Shown: positions 42,025-50,165 of the stretch, one piece after another
How positions within the stretch are numbered: the first letter of the stretch is position 1
How the letters are laid out: the number at the start of each line of letters is the position of its first letter
From: Photobacterium arenosum
Lineage (GTDB): Bacteria > Pseudomonadota > Gammaproteobacteria > Enterobacterales > Vibrionaceae
Assembly (NCBI RefSeq): GCF_014841115.1
Contig: NZ_JACYTP010000020.1
Location: 1-50,362, forward strand
Direction of reading: 5' to 3'
DNA: 50,362 nucleotides
Translations under genes and position numbers: made by a program
The notes under the pieces: generated by a model
Database searches by the model: none
Told to the model about the DNA's origin: nothing
Seen by the model: the letters and a program-made list of their open reading frames with translations, nothing else

Positions 42025-42441
42025 ATGGATCTTTTGACACAATCACTCGCCGGGCTAGGCTCATTTGTCGCTTATTTTGCTATCTCTATCGTGTTCTTAA
42101 TGCTGTTCAAAGTCATCTTTGTCCGCATTACTCCTTATGACGAATGGAAACTGGTCAAAGAAGAAAAAAACACCGCAGCAGCCATTACCCTTGCCGGTTC
42201 AATTCTGGGTTACGCACTGGCGATTTCTGGTGCTGCCAGCAACTCAGTGAACTTCATTGACTTTGCTATCTGGGGTGTCGTGGCATTACTGGCGCAGATG
42301 CTTGCCTATGTGATTGTCCGGGTTGGTTTCATGCCCCGTATTGCCGAGCGCATTGAAGCGGGAGAAATTCCTGCCGGCCTGCTGATGGCTGCCACCTCAG
42401 TGTCAGTTGGCCTGCTCAATGCGGCCTGCATGACCTATTAA
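42025..42441 (+). CDS. yjfL: YjfL, DUF350 membrane protein
   Basis: A 138-residue inner-membrane protein with about four helices (FVAYFAISIVFLMLFKVIFV, AAITLAGSILGYALAISGAA, FAIWGVVALLAQMLAYVIV, GLLMAATSVSVGLLNAACMTY). This is the DUF350 pattern of UPF0719/YjfL. Members often lie beside PspA-like and YjfK/YjfM genes. Function is unknown. Confidence 0.88.
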   Translation: MDLLTQSLAGLGSFVAYFAISIVFLMLFKVIFVRITPYDEWKLVKEEKNTAAAITLAGSILGYALAISGAASNSVNFIDFAIWGVVALLAQMLAYVIVRVGFMPRIAERIEAGEIPAGLLMAATSVSVGLLNAACMTY

Positions 42442-42452
42442 GGGGGACTGTC

Positions 42453-43064
42453 ATGAAACGGACTAAAGACGTCAATCTTTCCGGCATGCGAAAACAATGG
42501 CGTCCCTTTGCCATTGCGCCTGTTACCGCTGCCATTACAGCGGGATTGCTGACAGGTTGCAGCGATCCGCAGGAAGATGCCGTGATCTACCATACGGTCA
42601 ATGACTGTAAAGATGACAACCCGGGCTATTCCGAACAGTGTGAAGCGGCCTATCAGAATGCACTCAAGGAAGCTGAGCGCACGGCACCGAAATACAAAAA
42701 CTTGCAAGAGTGTACCACTGAGTTCGGAACGAACTCTTGCATGAAATCAACGGAAAACAACTGGTTCATGCCTGCAATGGCCGGCTTTATGTTTGCCCGA
42801 TTGCTGGACAGTAACCGCGGTTACTACAGCCAGCCAATGTTCAGCTCCTACTATCCGGGCAGCCGTTATTACGGCCGCTGGACCACTTCCGACGGCTACG
42901 ACTACGGTTCATACCGCTATAAAAAGTCAAAGATCAAAGTCGGCCCGGAGCAGATGAAACCCAAGCCTACCGTCAGCCGCACCATCTCGCGCGGGGGCTT
43001 TGGCTCCAGTGCTGCAGCAAAATCCAGTTGGGGCAGCTCTTCCAGCCGGAGCTGGGGGGGATAA
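42453..43064 (+). CDS. yjfM: YjfM, DUF1190 lipoprotein
   Basis: A 203-residue protein with an extended N-terminus, a hydrophobic stretch and a lipobox LLTGC (Cys near residue 36), so it is probably a lipoprotein. It has several conserved Cys (NDCKDDNPGYSEQCEAAYQNAL, QECTTEFGTNSC) typical of DUF1190, and a glycine/serine/tyrosine-rich C-terminal tail (GSSAAAKSSWGSSSSRSWGG). In E. coli yjfM is followed by the ATP-grasp gene yjfC. Here no yjfC follows; a terminator comes next. Confidence 0.87.
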   Translation: MKRTKDVNLSGMRKQWRPFAIAPVTAAITAGLLTGCSDPQEDAVIYHTVNDCKDDNPGYSEQCEAAYQNALKEAERTAPKYKNLQECTTEFGTNSCMKSTENNWFMPAMAGFMFARLLDSNRGYYSQPMFSSYYPGSRYYGRWTTSDGYDYGSYRYKKSKIKVGPEQMKPKPTVSRTISRGGFGSSAAAKSSWGSSSSRSWGG

Positions 43065-43082
43065 TAGGTTCCGACTTGATCC

Positions 43083-43105
43083 AGAGCGCCGACAGGCGCT
43101 CTTTT
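43083..43105 (+). terminator. Terminator of the yjf operon
   Basis: AGAGCGCC-GACA-GGCGCTCT stem followed by TTT, 19 bases after the yjfM stop. Confidence 0.92.
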
Positions 43106-43322
43106 CATTAAAACTTACAGCTCAAAACAATCGTCCACGAATTTTTATCAGCCACCCCCAAACTGATATATTTTCCTTAATAAACAACAATATATATTAA
43201 CACTTAGAGCATAAACGCAAAAACAGACCAAGATCACACTTTGAACACTAAGCAAAATATTGATAATATCCTCACGTTTTTCATAAGCAGAAAATCTGAA
43301 ATACCTGCTTTACATGAGGTCT

Positions 43323-43342
43323 GGACGCAGTATTTTGCGTCC
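43323..43342. repeat. Perfect inverted repeat upstream of the BCCT gene
   Basis: GGACGCA-N6-TGCGTCC. No T-run follows, so it may be an operator. It lies 29 bases before the FNR-type site. Confidence 0.6.
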
Positions 43343-43370
43343 AACATGGCCTATTTCACTGTCCGTTAAA

Positions 43371-43384
43371 TTGATCTACATCAA
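43371..43384. promoter_or_regulatory. FNR-type site upstream of the BCCT gene
   Basis: TTGATCTACATCAA is a perfect match to the FNR consensus TTGAT-N4-ATCAA, 75 bases before the ATG. It suggests anaerobic control of the carrier gene. The rest of the 43106-43458 interval is AT-rich with no gene seen. Confidence 0.7.
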
Positions 43385-43458
43385 TTTTCACTAAGGCCTC
43401 TGCCACTATCATGGCGCTCCCCTAATCGGACATAGCAACCGTAAGATTTGAAGGATTT

Positions 43459-45435
43459 ATGGAAATTAAGTCAGATTTAAATAAACCGGTATTTTTTACC
43501 TCGGCAATTTTCATTGCCGCGCTCTCTTTTATAGGTGTGATGTGGCCGCAAGCCATGGAATCCTATTTTAAAAACATTCAAGGCTGGATCATCACACAGG
43601 CTAGCTGGATCTACATCCTGGCTGTAGCCATCTTTTTGATTTTCCTCATTCTGGTCATGTTCAGCCGCCTGGGTGATATCAAACTTGGGCCCGATCACTC
43701 CGAGCCTGATTACAGCTACAGCTCCTGGCTGGCGATGCTGTTTTCCGCTGGCATGGGCATTGGCCTGATGTTCTTTGGCGTCGCAGAGCCAGTCATGCAC
43801 TTCACATCTCCCCCGGTCGGTGATCCACAATCGGTAGAAGCGGCACGTGAAGCCATGAAGATTACTTTTTTCCACTGGGGACTGCATGCCTGGGGGATCT
43901 ACGCGCTGGTGGCACTGGCGATGGCCTACTTTGCGTACCGCCATAAACTGCCACTGCTGCCACGCTCTGCCCTGTACCCTATCCTTGGCGACAAAATCTA
44001 TGGCCCTATCGGTCATGTGATCGACATTTTTGCCGTGATCGGTACGCTGTTTGGTGTGGCTACCTCTTTAGGCTTTGGTGTGGTGCAGGTCAACGCAGGT
44101 TTCAACTATCTGTTTGATATGCCACAAAACACCACAGTCCAGGTGCTCCTGATTGCCGCCATCACCCTGATTGCCACCGTCTCCGTTGTCATGGGCCTGG
44201 ACGGAGGTATCAAGCGTCTGTCGAACATCAATATGTTCCTGGCCGTTCTGCTGCTGGCCGTTGTCATCATTGCGGGTCCAACCGCTCTGATCATGAAGTC
44301 TTTTGTGCAGAACACCGGGGCCTACCTGAGCGATATAGTCAATAAAACCTTCAATCTCTATGCATACGAGCCGAAGGAAGACTGGATCGGTGGCTGGACC
44401 TTACTGTACTGGGGCTGGTGGGTGTCCTGGTCACCGTTTGTGGGTATGTTCATCGCCCGTATTTCACGTGGCCGTACAATCCGCGAATTCCTGGTGGGCG
44501 TACTGCTGATCCCATCGCTGTTCGGTTTCCTGTGGTTCACCGCCTTTGGTAACACAGCGATCGATGCCATCATGAATCACGGTGCAACTTATCTGAGTCA
44601 GGCGGTGAGTGAAAATGTGCCCGTTGCCCTGTTTAAGTTCTTCGAGCACATGCCTATGTCGACGGTACTGTCAGTCATAGGTGTAGCACTGGTGATCACT
44701 TTCTTTGTGAGTTCCTCCGACTCAGGCTCGCTGGTTATCGATACCCTGACCTCAGGCGGTGCGGCTGAGCCACCGGTCTGGCAGCGTATCTTCTGGGCCG
44801 TGATTGAAGGTGTGGTGGCCGCTGCGCTGCTGGCTGCGGGTGGTCTGTCTGCCCTGCAAACCATGACCATTGCCAGTGCCTTCCCTATCATGATTCTGAT
44901 GCTGCTGTTCTGTTACTGCCTGTTCAAAGCACTGCGCAATGACTACATGCTGCAAAACAGTATCCAGACACACAACACCAGCGTGCAGTACACTCAGGCC
45001 AGTGTGAGCTGGAAGTCCCGCATTTCGGCCATGGTGAACCATCCGAAGCAGGATGAAGCTGAGAATTTCATGACCTCAACGGCCATACCGGCTTTAAAAA
45101 ACCTGGTCGAAGAAATGAAACTTCAAGGTCTGGCTGTCAAGCTTCAGGTTTTAGATGAGTCTCGTGTCCGGTTAGTGGTTGAGAAAGAAGATGTGGAAGA
45201 TTTTGCCTATGGCATTCGCCTGCGCCACTTCGCACTGCCGACCTATGCTAACGAATCGTATGACGATTACTACCGTGCAGAAGTCTTCCTGCTACAGGGC
45301 GGCCAGCAATATGATGTGATGGGTTACAACCAGGAACAGATCATTGCTGATGCGTTAACCCAGTACGAACGCCACATGCACTTCCTGCATCTGGCAACGT
45401 CGGAAAACATTCAGGAAGAGCCGGCCCTGTCATAA
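43459..45435 (+). CDS. betT: BCCT-family choline/betaine transporter (BetT-like)
   Basis: A 658-residue inner-membrane carrier with about 12 helices of the betaine-choline-carnitine transporter family. The signature is LLYWGWWVSWSPFVGMFIARISRGRTIREF; SAGMGIGLMFFGVAEPVMHF and SDSGSLVIDTLTSGG are also typical. The cytosolic C-terminal domain (about 500-658) is long, as in E. coli BetT (677 residues), which imports choline for glycine-betaine synthesis. No betABI genes lie next to it, so glycine betaine or carnitine is also possible. A perfect FNR-type site lies upstream. Confidence 0.9.
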   Translation: MEIKSDLNKPVFFTSAIFIAALSFIGVMWPQAMESYFKNIQGWIITQASWIYILAVAIFLIFLILVMFSRLGDIKLGPDHSEPDYSYSSWLAMLFSAGMGIGLMFFGVAEPVMHFTSPPVGDPQSVEAAREAMKITFFHWGLHAWGIYALVALAMAYFAYRHKLPLLPRSALYPILGDKIYGPIGHVIDIFAVIGTLFGVATSLGFGVVQVNAGFNYLFDMPQNTTVQVLLIAAITLIATVSVVMGLDGGIKRLSNINMFLAVLLLAVVIIAGPTALIMKSFVQNTGAYLSDIVNKTFNLYAYEPKEDWIGGWTLLYWGWWVSWSPFVGMFIARISRGRTIREFLVGVLLIPSLFGFLWFTAFGNTAIDAIMNHGATYLSQAVSENVPVALFKFFEHMPMSTVLSVIGVALVITFFVSSSDSGSLVIDTLTSGGAAEPPVWQRIFWAVIEGVVAAALLAAGGLSALQTMTIASAFPIMILMLLFCYCLFKALRNDYMLQNSIQTHNTSVQYTQASVSWKSRISAMVNHPKQDEAENFMTSTAIPALKNLVEEMKLQGLAVKLQVLDESRVRLVVEKEDVEDFAYGIRLRHFALPTYANESYDDYYRAEVFLLQGGQQYDVMGYNQEQIIADALTQYERHMHFLHLATSENIQEEPALS

Positions 45436-45459
45436 GGTTTCAGCTTTCTGAAAATACTG

Positions 45460-45495
45460 AAAAAGCCAGCATCGCAACACGGTGCTGGCTTTTTC
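45460..45495 (+). terminator. Terminator after the BCCT gene
   Basis: AAAAAGCCAGCA / TGCTGGCTTTTT with an 11-base loop, A-run before and T-run after, so it works on both strands. Confidence 0.93.
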
Positions 45496-45591
45496 CTTTA
45501 TACCGGATGAGGTCATTACTTCATTACTGAGATACAGAAAGCACAGAAAACTCACTATTTCTCCATCTGAATAACAATATTTTCATTGCAG

Positions 45592-45605
45592 TTGATTGTC
45601 GTCAA
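45592..45605. promoter_or_regulatory. FNR-like site upstream of norR
   Basis: TTGATTGTCGTCAA differs by one base from the FNR consensus TTGAT-N4-ATCAA. It lies about 90 bases before norR. Confidence 0.5.
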
Positions 45606-45632
45606 TAAAACATCACTCTCCCGGAGTTGGGG

Positions 45633-45649
45633 GATGTTCAAATGACATC
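45633..45649. promoter_or_regulatory. Candidate NorR site upstream of norR
   Basis: GATGT-TCAAATG-ACATC is a perfect 5-7-5 palindrome containing the NorR core GT-N7-AC. The identical arms recur before hcp. It lies 44-60 bases before the norR start and suggests autoregulation. Confidence 0.6.
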
Positions 45650-45693
45650 ATCTTGCTAGCATTGACATCCAGAACAGCTTTCCGGGTTTCATT

Positions 45694-47223
45694 ATGCCGT
45701 CGAATATCGATCAAGCTCTGCTGAATATTGCGTTAAACCTCAGTTCCAATTGCTCACATGAACAACAGTATCAAACCATCATTGATACGATTGAAAAAGT
45801 ATTCCCTTGTGATGCCTGTTGTTTGTTTATCTTCGATGAAGATGGTTTTCTGACGCCTGTTGCAGTGAAAGGCTTATCCCCTTCTGTCTTAGGAAGGCGT
45901 TATTTTCCCAAAGCCCATCCAAGGCTCAACGCTATTATTCAGAGCCACCAGCCTGTCCGTTTTGATGCTGATTGCTCACTGCCGGATCCTTTCGACGGTA
46001 CATTACTCACAGAAGACCAGTGTATCGACGTTCATGATTGCATGGGATTCAGCTTATATGTGGAAGGCCAGCTGATAGGCGTACTGACGATGGATGCACT
46101 CTCTGTGGGTGCCTTTGAGCATATTGATCCTGTAGCCATCGAAACTTTCGCAGCATTAACCGCCGCAACACTGCGTAATATCTCTCAGCTAAGAGCATTG
46201 AAAGCACAAAACCAAAAGCAGAAAAATGTCACTCAGACCCTGATCCAGCAAGCACGCTCCCAGCACGGGGAAATCATAGGTCTCAGCCAGCAAATCAAAC
46301 AGCTACGCAGCAATATAGCCACAGTTGCTCAATCAGATTATGCCGTATTAATCACAGGTGAAACCGGGACTGGTAAAGAGTTGGTTGCTCATTCCGTTCA
46401 CGCACAATCGCATCGCAGCGACAAACCAATGATTTATGTGAACTGCGCTGCGCTGCCTGAAGGTCTGGCGGAAAGTGAACTGTTTGGTCACGTCAAAGGG
46501 GCTTTTACTGGCGCAAACTGTCATCGGACGGGTAAGTTTGAACTGGCCGATGGGGGCACCATTTTCTTGGATGAAGTCGGTGAATTACCCTTAATTTTAC
46601 AGGCGAAACTACTGCGTGTAATCCAGCAGGGCGAGTTACAGCGGGTAGGCAGTGATCAACACTTGGTGGTGAATGTTCGCATCATAGCTGCAACCAACCG
46701 ACAGCTTGAAAAAGAGGTGGAAGACGGCACCTTCAGGGCAGACTTGTTTCATCGTTTGAATGTATTTCCCATCCACGTCCCGCCACTGCGCACCCGAGAC
46801 GGCGATATCCCTGTACTAGCCGGATATTTACTGGAAAAAGTGCGTCAACAGTTCAATACACCCAACCTCCATGTTCACCCGAAGGTACTGGCACATTTTG
46901 AGTTTTTCCCCTGGTATGGCAACGTTCGTGAATTAGAGCACACACTCACGCGGGCTGCTTTATACGCTATCCAGCAAGGTTCAAGCACCATCATGCTCAA
47001 TCACTTTGATGCGTCTCTTACCTTAAGCGATGTCAAAAACACATCACATCACCTACCGGCCACAAGCCAGCCGATGCGTGAACTGATTGAGGACTATCAG
47101 AAGGATTTGATTGAGCACGCATTAAACAAAACGAACCGTGTATGGGCAAAAGCTGCCGAGTTTTTACAGATGGATCGGGGAAACCTCTATCGCATGGGCA
47201 GAAAACTTGGAATTAACCGATAG
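45694..47223 (+). CDS. norR: NorR, nitric oxide-responsive sigma-54 activator
   Basis: A 509-residue regulator of the length of NorR (about 504). The N-terminal GAF domain (about 20-175) holds the NO-sensing non-haem iron in known NorR. The AAA+ domain has Walker A GETGTGKE, the sigma-54 contact loop GAFTGA and Walker B TIFLDEVGE. A Fis-type helix-turn-helix closes the protein (NRVWAKAAEFLQMDRGNLYRMGRKLGI). It activates RpoN promoters when NO is present. hcp follows with a good sigma-54 promoter and GT-N7-AC sites, so hcp-hcr is the target here; norVW is not in the window. The ribosome site is weak. Confidence 0.93.
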   Translation: MPSNIDQALLNIALNLSSNCSHEQQYQTIIDTIEKVFPCDACCLFIFDEDGFLTPVAVKGLSPSVLGRRYFPKAHPRLNAIIQSHQPVRFDADCSLPDPFDGTLLTEDQCIDVHDCMGFSLYVEGQLIGVLTMDALSVGAFEHIDPVAIETFAALTAATLRNISQLRALKAQNQKQKNVTQTLIQQARSQHGEIIGLSQQIKQLRSNIATVAQSDYAVLITGETGTGKELVAHSVHAQSHRSDKPMIYVNCAALPEGLAESELFGHVKGAFTGANCHRTGKFELADGGTIFLDEVGELPLILQAKLLRVIQQGELQRVGSDQHLVVNVRIIAATNRQLEKEVEDGTFRADLFHRLNVFPIHVPPLRTRDGDIPVLAGYLLEKVRQQFNTPNLHVHPKVLAHFEFFPWYGNVRELEHTLTRAALYAIQQGSSTIMLNHFDASLTLSDVKNTSHHLPATSQPMRELIEDYQKDLIEHALNKTNRVWAKAAEFLQMDRGNLYRMGRKLGINR

Positions 47224-47239
47224 CAACCGAGCCAGCCTG

Positions 47240-47276
47240 GATGTCATTAAGACATCGCGCCTGTTGTTGTTATCAC
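47240..47276. promoter_or_regulatory. NorR enhancer sites upstream of hcp
   Basis: GATGT-CATTAAG-ACATC (47240-47256) is a perfect palindrome with the GT-N7-AC core. A second core, GTTGTTATCAC, lies at 47266-47276. Both are 55-105 bases upstream of the sigma-54 promoter, a normal enhancer position. Confidence 0.65.
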
Positions 47277-47330
47277 AACATTTAATTTTTAAAAACCATT
47301 AAATCACAATAAAATCAACAATTTAATATA

Positions 47331-47346
47331 TGGCACACATCGTGCA
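47331..47346 (+). promoter_or_regulatory. Sigma-54 promoter of hcp
   Basis: TGGCACACATCGTGCA has GG and GC at exact -24/-12 spacing and matches the RpoN consensus well. The ATG lies 52 bases further on. Confidence 0.82.
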
Positions 47347-47397
47347 CTCTGGTGAGAGACAAAACCAAGTCTGGCTAAAATCACTGGAGAACCCAAT

Positions 47398-49059
47398 ATG
47401 TTCTGTATTCAATGCGAACAGACACTTCAAACCCCTGCGATCAAAGGCTGTTCGTTTGCACAAGGGATGTGCGGTAAAACGGCCGAAGTCTCTGATCTGC
47501 AAGATGTGCTGGTCTACATACTGCAAGGCGTTTCTTTTTGGGCAACAAAAGCCCTCGAATCCGGCATCATTGATAACGAAATCAACCAATGGGCACCAAA
47601 GGCATTCTTCTCAACACTGACAAATGTTAACTTTGACCCTGATCGCATTCTGGACCTGACCTCCCAAGCCGAATCCTACAAATTACGACTGAAGACAGCC
47701 GTCACCGCGACGGCGAGATTGGCAAACCAGCCCATTTCAGAACTGCCTGCCGTCGCAACCTTCGAACTACCGCAGACAGCCGAAGAAGTCATTGCGTTCG
47801 CACCTCAGGTTGCGGTAAACCGCGGTAAGGATAAGCTTCACGAAGATGTCATCGGTCTTCGCCTGTTATGCCTTTATGGCCTGAAAGGCGCTGCCGCTTA
47901 CATGGAGCACGCTCGCGTACTTGAACAGACAAGCAATGAAATTTACACGGAATATCATGAAATCATGGCCTGGCTGGGGACGGACCCAGACGATCTGAAC
48001 GCACTGCTTAATTGCTCCATGCGTATTGGCCTTATGAACTACAAAGTCATGGAGATGCTTGACCACGGGGAAACATCCACGTTCGGGCACCCAGAACCAA
48101 GCACTGTAAACGTCAAACCCGTCAAAGGAAAATGCATTCTGGTCTCCGGTCATGATTTGCATGACCTTGAAAAAATCCTGCAGCAAACCGAAGGGAAAGG
48201 CGTCAAGGTGTACACCAATGGTGAGATGCTCCCCGCGCATGGCTACCCGGAGCTGAAAAAATACGCCCATCTGGTTGGTAACTACGGCAGTGCATGGCAG
48301 AACCAGCAGAAAGAGTTTGCAAACTTCCCCGGCGCTATCGTGATGACTTCAAACTGCCTGCTCAATCCAAATCTGGGCCATTATGCAGACCGTCTTTTCA
48401 CACGCAGTATTGTAGGCTGGCCAGGCGTAAGTCACATTGAAGGGGATGACTTCAGTCAAGTTATTGAATGCGCACTGGCTCTGCCGGGCTTCCGGCATGA
48501 TGAAATCGAGCATCATATTACAGTCGGTTTTGGTCGCAATGCATTAATGAATGCTGCGCCGGCTGTTATCGATCAAGTCAAACAAGGCAACATCAGACAT
48601 TTCTTCCTTGTGGGTGGCTGCGACGGCGACAAAGCGGAACGCAGTTATTACACCGATTTCACAGCAGAAGCACCGGAAGACACACTGATCCTGACGCTGG
48701 CCTGCGGCAAGTTCCGTTTCAACAAAAACACCTTTGGCGAGATCAACGGCATTCCCCGTTTACTGGATGTAGGCCAGTGCAACGATGCCTACTCAGCAAT
48801 CCAGCTCGCCTTAGCTTTGGCAAGTGAATTCGAATGTAGTATCAATGATCTACCGCTGACACTGGTGCTTTCGTGGTTTGAGCAAAAGGCAATTGTTGTC
48901 CTGTTAACACTGTTTGCACTCGGTGTGAAAGGTATTTATACCGGCCCGACCGCACCGGCATTTCTTACGCCGAACCTGATTGCAGTTATGCAAGAAAAAT
49001 TTGATATGCGCAGCATTGGCAATGTTCAGGAAGATCTGAAAACAATTCTGGCCGCGTAA
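47398..49059 (+). CDS. hcp: Hybrid cluster protein Hcp
   Basis: A 553-residue protein. The N-terminus MFCIQCEQTLQTPAIKGCSFAQGMCGKT has the Cys spacing (C3, C6, C18, C25) of class II Hcp, which holds a [2Fe-2S] cluster. The hybrid 4Fe-2S-2O cluster ligand regions follow (GHDLHDLEKIL, SNCLLNPN, GGCDGDKAERSYYTDF, LACGKFRFNK, DVGQCNDAYSAIQLALAL). Hcp reduces NO to N2O with electrons from Hcr and protects against nitrosative stress; it was formerly called hydroxylamine reductase. It is followed by hcr after a hairpin. Confidence 0.97.
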   Translation: MFCIQCEQTLQTPAIKGCSFAQGMCGKTAEVSDLQDVLVYILQGVSFWATKALESGIIDNEINQWAPKAFFSTLTNVNFDPDRILDLTSQAESYKLRLKTAVTATARLANQPISELPAVATFELPQTAEEVIAFAPQVAVNRGKDKLHEDVIGLRLLCLYGLKGAAAYMEHARVLEQTSNEIYTEYHEIMAWLGTDPDDLNALLNCSMRIGLMNYKVMEMLDHGETSTFGHPEPSTVNVKPVKGKCILVSGHDLHDLEKILQQTEGKGVKVYTNGEMLPAHGYPELKKYAHLVGNYGSAWQNQQKEFANFPGAIVMTSNCLLNPNLGHYADRLFTRSIVGWPGVSHIEGDDFSQVIECALALPGFRHDEIEHHITVGFGRNALMNAAPAVIDQVKQGNIRHFFLVGGCDGDKAERSYYTDFTAEAPEDTLILTLACGKFRFNKNTFGEINGIPRLLDVGQCNDAYSAIQLALALASEFECSINDLPLTLVLSWFEQKAIVVLLTLFALGVKGIYTGPTAPAFLTPNLIAVMQEKFDMRSIGNVQEDLKTILAA

Positions 49060-49076
49060 TACAAGTCGACGTCAAT

Positions 49077-49098
49077 AAGCCCCGCCTCAGGGGCTTTA
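49077..49098 (+). terminator. Intercistronic hairpin between hcp and hcr
   Basis: AAGCCCC / GGGGCTT with a six-base loop followed by TAT. It is a weak terminator or processing site and would lower hcr relative to hcp. Confidence 0.6.
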
Positions 49099-49121
49099 TC
49101 TACCACAACCAAGAGATGACT

Positions 49122-50165
49122 ATGTTTTTTGAATGGCAAGCTAATCAGGCTGTAACGCTCCGCTGCGTTGGCAAATATGCAGAAACTCACGATGCTGTCA
49201 GTATCAGGCTGTCTGAACTCAGTGAGTCACTGCTATTTCAATTCAAACCAGGACAGTTTATTAATCTGGGCGTCGAAATTGCTGGAAAAATGGAGTTTCG
49301 CGCTTATTCCATCAGCTCTGCTGTCGAAGATGAGCACCTTCAACTCACAATTAAGCGTGTGGCAGGCGGCAAGGTCTCTAACTACATTATCGATTCCTTA
49401 TTACCAGGAGACACAGTTCAGGCCCTGCCTCCAGCGGGTGATTTTAACTGTATCGATCATCCGCCACAAACAATCAACGGGCACGCAAAAGCTCTGCTCA
49501 TCAGTGCTGGCTGCGGGGTGACTCCTGTCTTCTCAATGGCAGCATACTGGTTAAATAACCGGGACAATGTTGATATCGCATTTCTGCATATTGCCCGCAG
49601 CCCGGAAGAAACGATTTATTTTGATCAGCTGGAAACGCTGGATGCCATCTATCCAAATTTTCGCCTTGAACTCCTGCTCAAAAACAATCATGGCACTTCT
49701 CATCCACAAGGTCGCCTGAACGCAGACTGGATAACTCAACTCGTGCCGGATTTTAAAGAGCGTACCATTTATTTATGTGGCCCAAATCAATTCATGCTTG
49801 ATACTCAGCAATATTTAAAGCAACTTGATTTCGATATGAATCAGTTTTATCAGGAGAGTTTTACCCCGGCACCACGAGAAGATGTTCAGCTATCTGATGA
49901 AAACACAATGGTTGCGGTTCCAGACTTTTCTCAAAGTATTCAGGCCAGAAAAGGACAGGTTCTGGCAGACGTTTTGGAAGGTGCGGGTTTGCCGGTTATT
50001 GTGGCATGTCGAAGCGGCATTTGCGGTTCATGTAAATGTAAAGTGCGAGCGGGCAGTGTTTCGTCAACCAGCCAAGAAACGCTCACACCCGAAGAAATTG
50101 AACAAGGCTATGTACTGGCCTGTTCTTCAACAATTCAATCAGACTTAGACGTACAAATTGGCTGA
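49122..50165 (+). CDS. hcr: Hcr, NADH oxidoreductase for Hcp
   Basis: About 347 residues. The N-terminal ferredoxin-reductase module has the FAD motif RAYSISSA and a NAD-binding part (ALLISAGCGVTPVFSMAAYW, YLCGPNQFMLD). The C-terminal [2Fe-2S] ferredoxin domain has ACRSGICGSCKCKV and a fourth Cys in YVLACSS. It passes electrons from NADH to Hcp. Start at 49122 (AAGAG six bases upstream) or 49116 are both possible. It follows hcp by about 60 bases. Confidence 0.95.
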   Translation: MFFEWQANQAVTLRCVGKYAETHDAVSIRLSELSESLLFQFKPGQFINLGVEIAGKMEFRAYSISSAVEDEHLQLTIKRVAGGKVSNYIIDSLLPGDTVQALPPAGDFNCIDHPPQTINGHAKALLISAGCGVTPVFSMAAYWLNNRDNVDIAFLHIARSPEETIYFDQLETLDAIYPNFRLELLLKNNHGTSHPQGRLNADWITQLVPDFKERTIYLCGPNQFMLDTQQYLKQLDFDMNQFYQESFTPAPREDVQLSDENTMVAVPDFSQSIQARKGQVLADVLEGAGLPVIVACRSGICGSCKCKVRAGSVSSTSQETLTPEEIEQGYVLACSSTIQSDLDVQIG

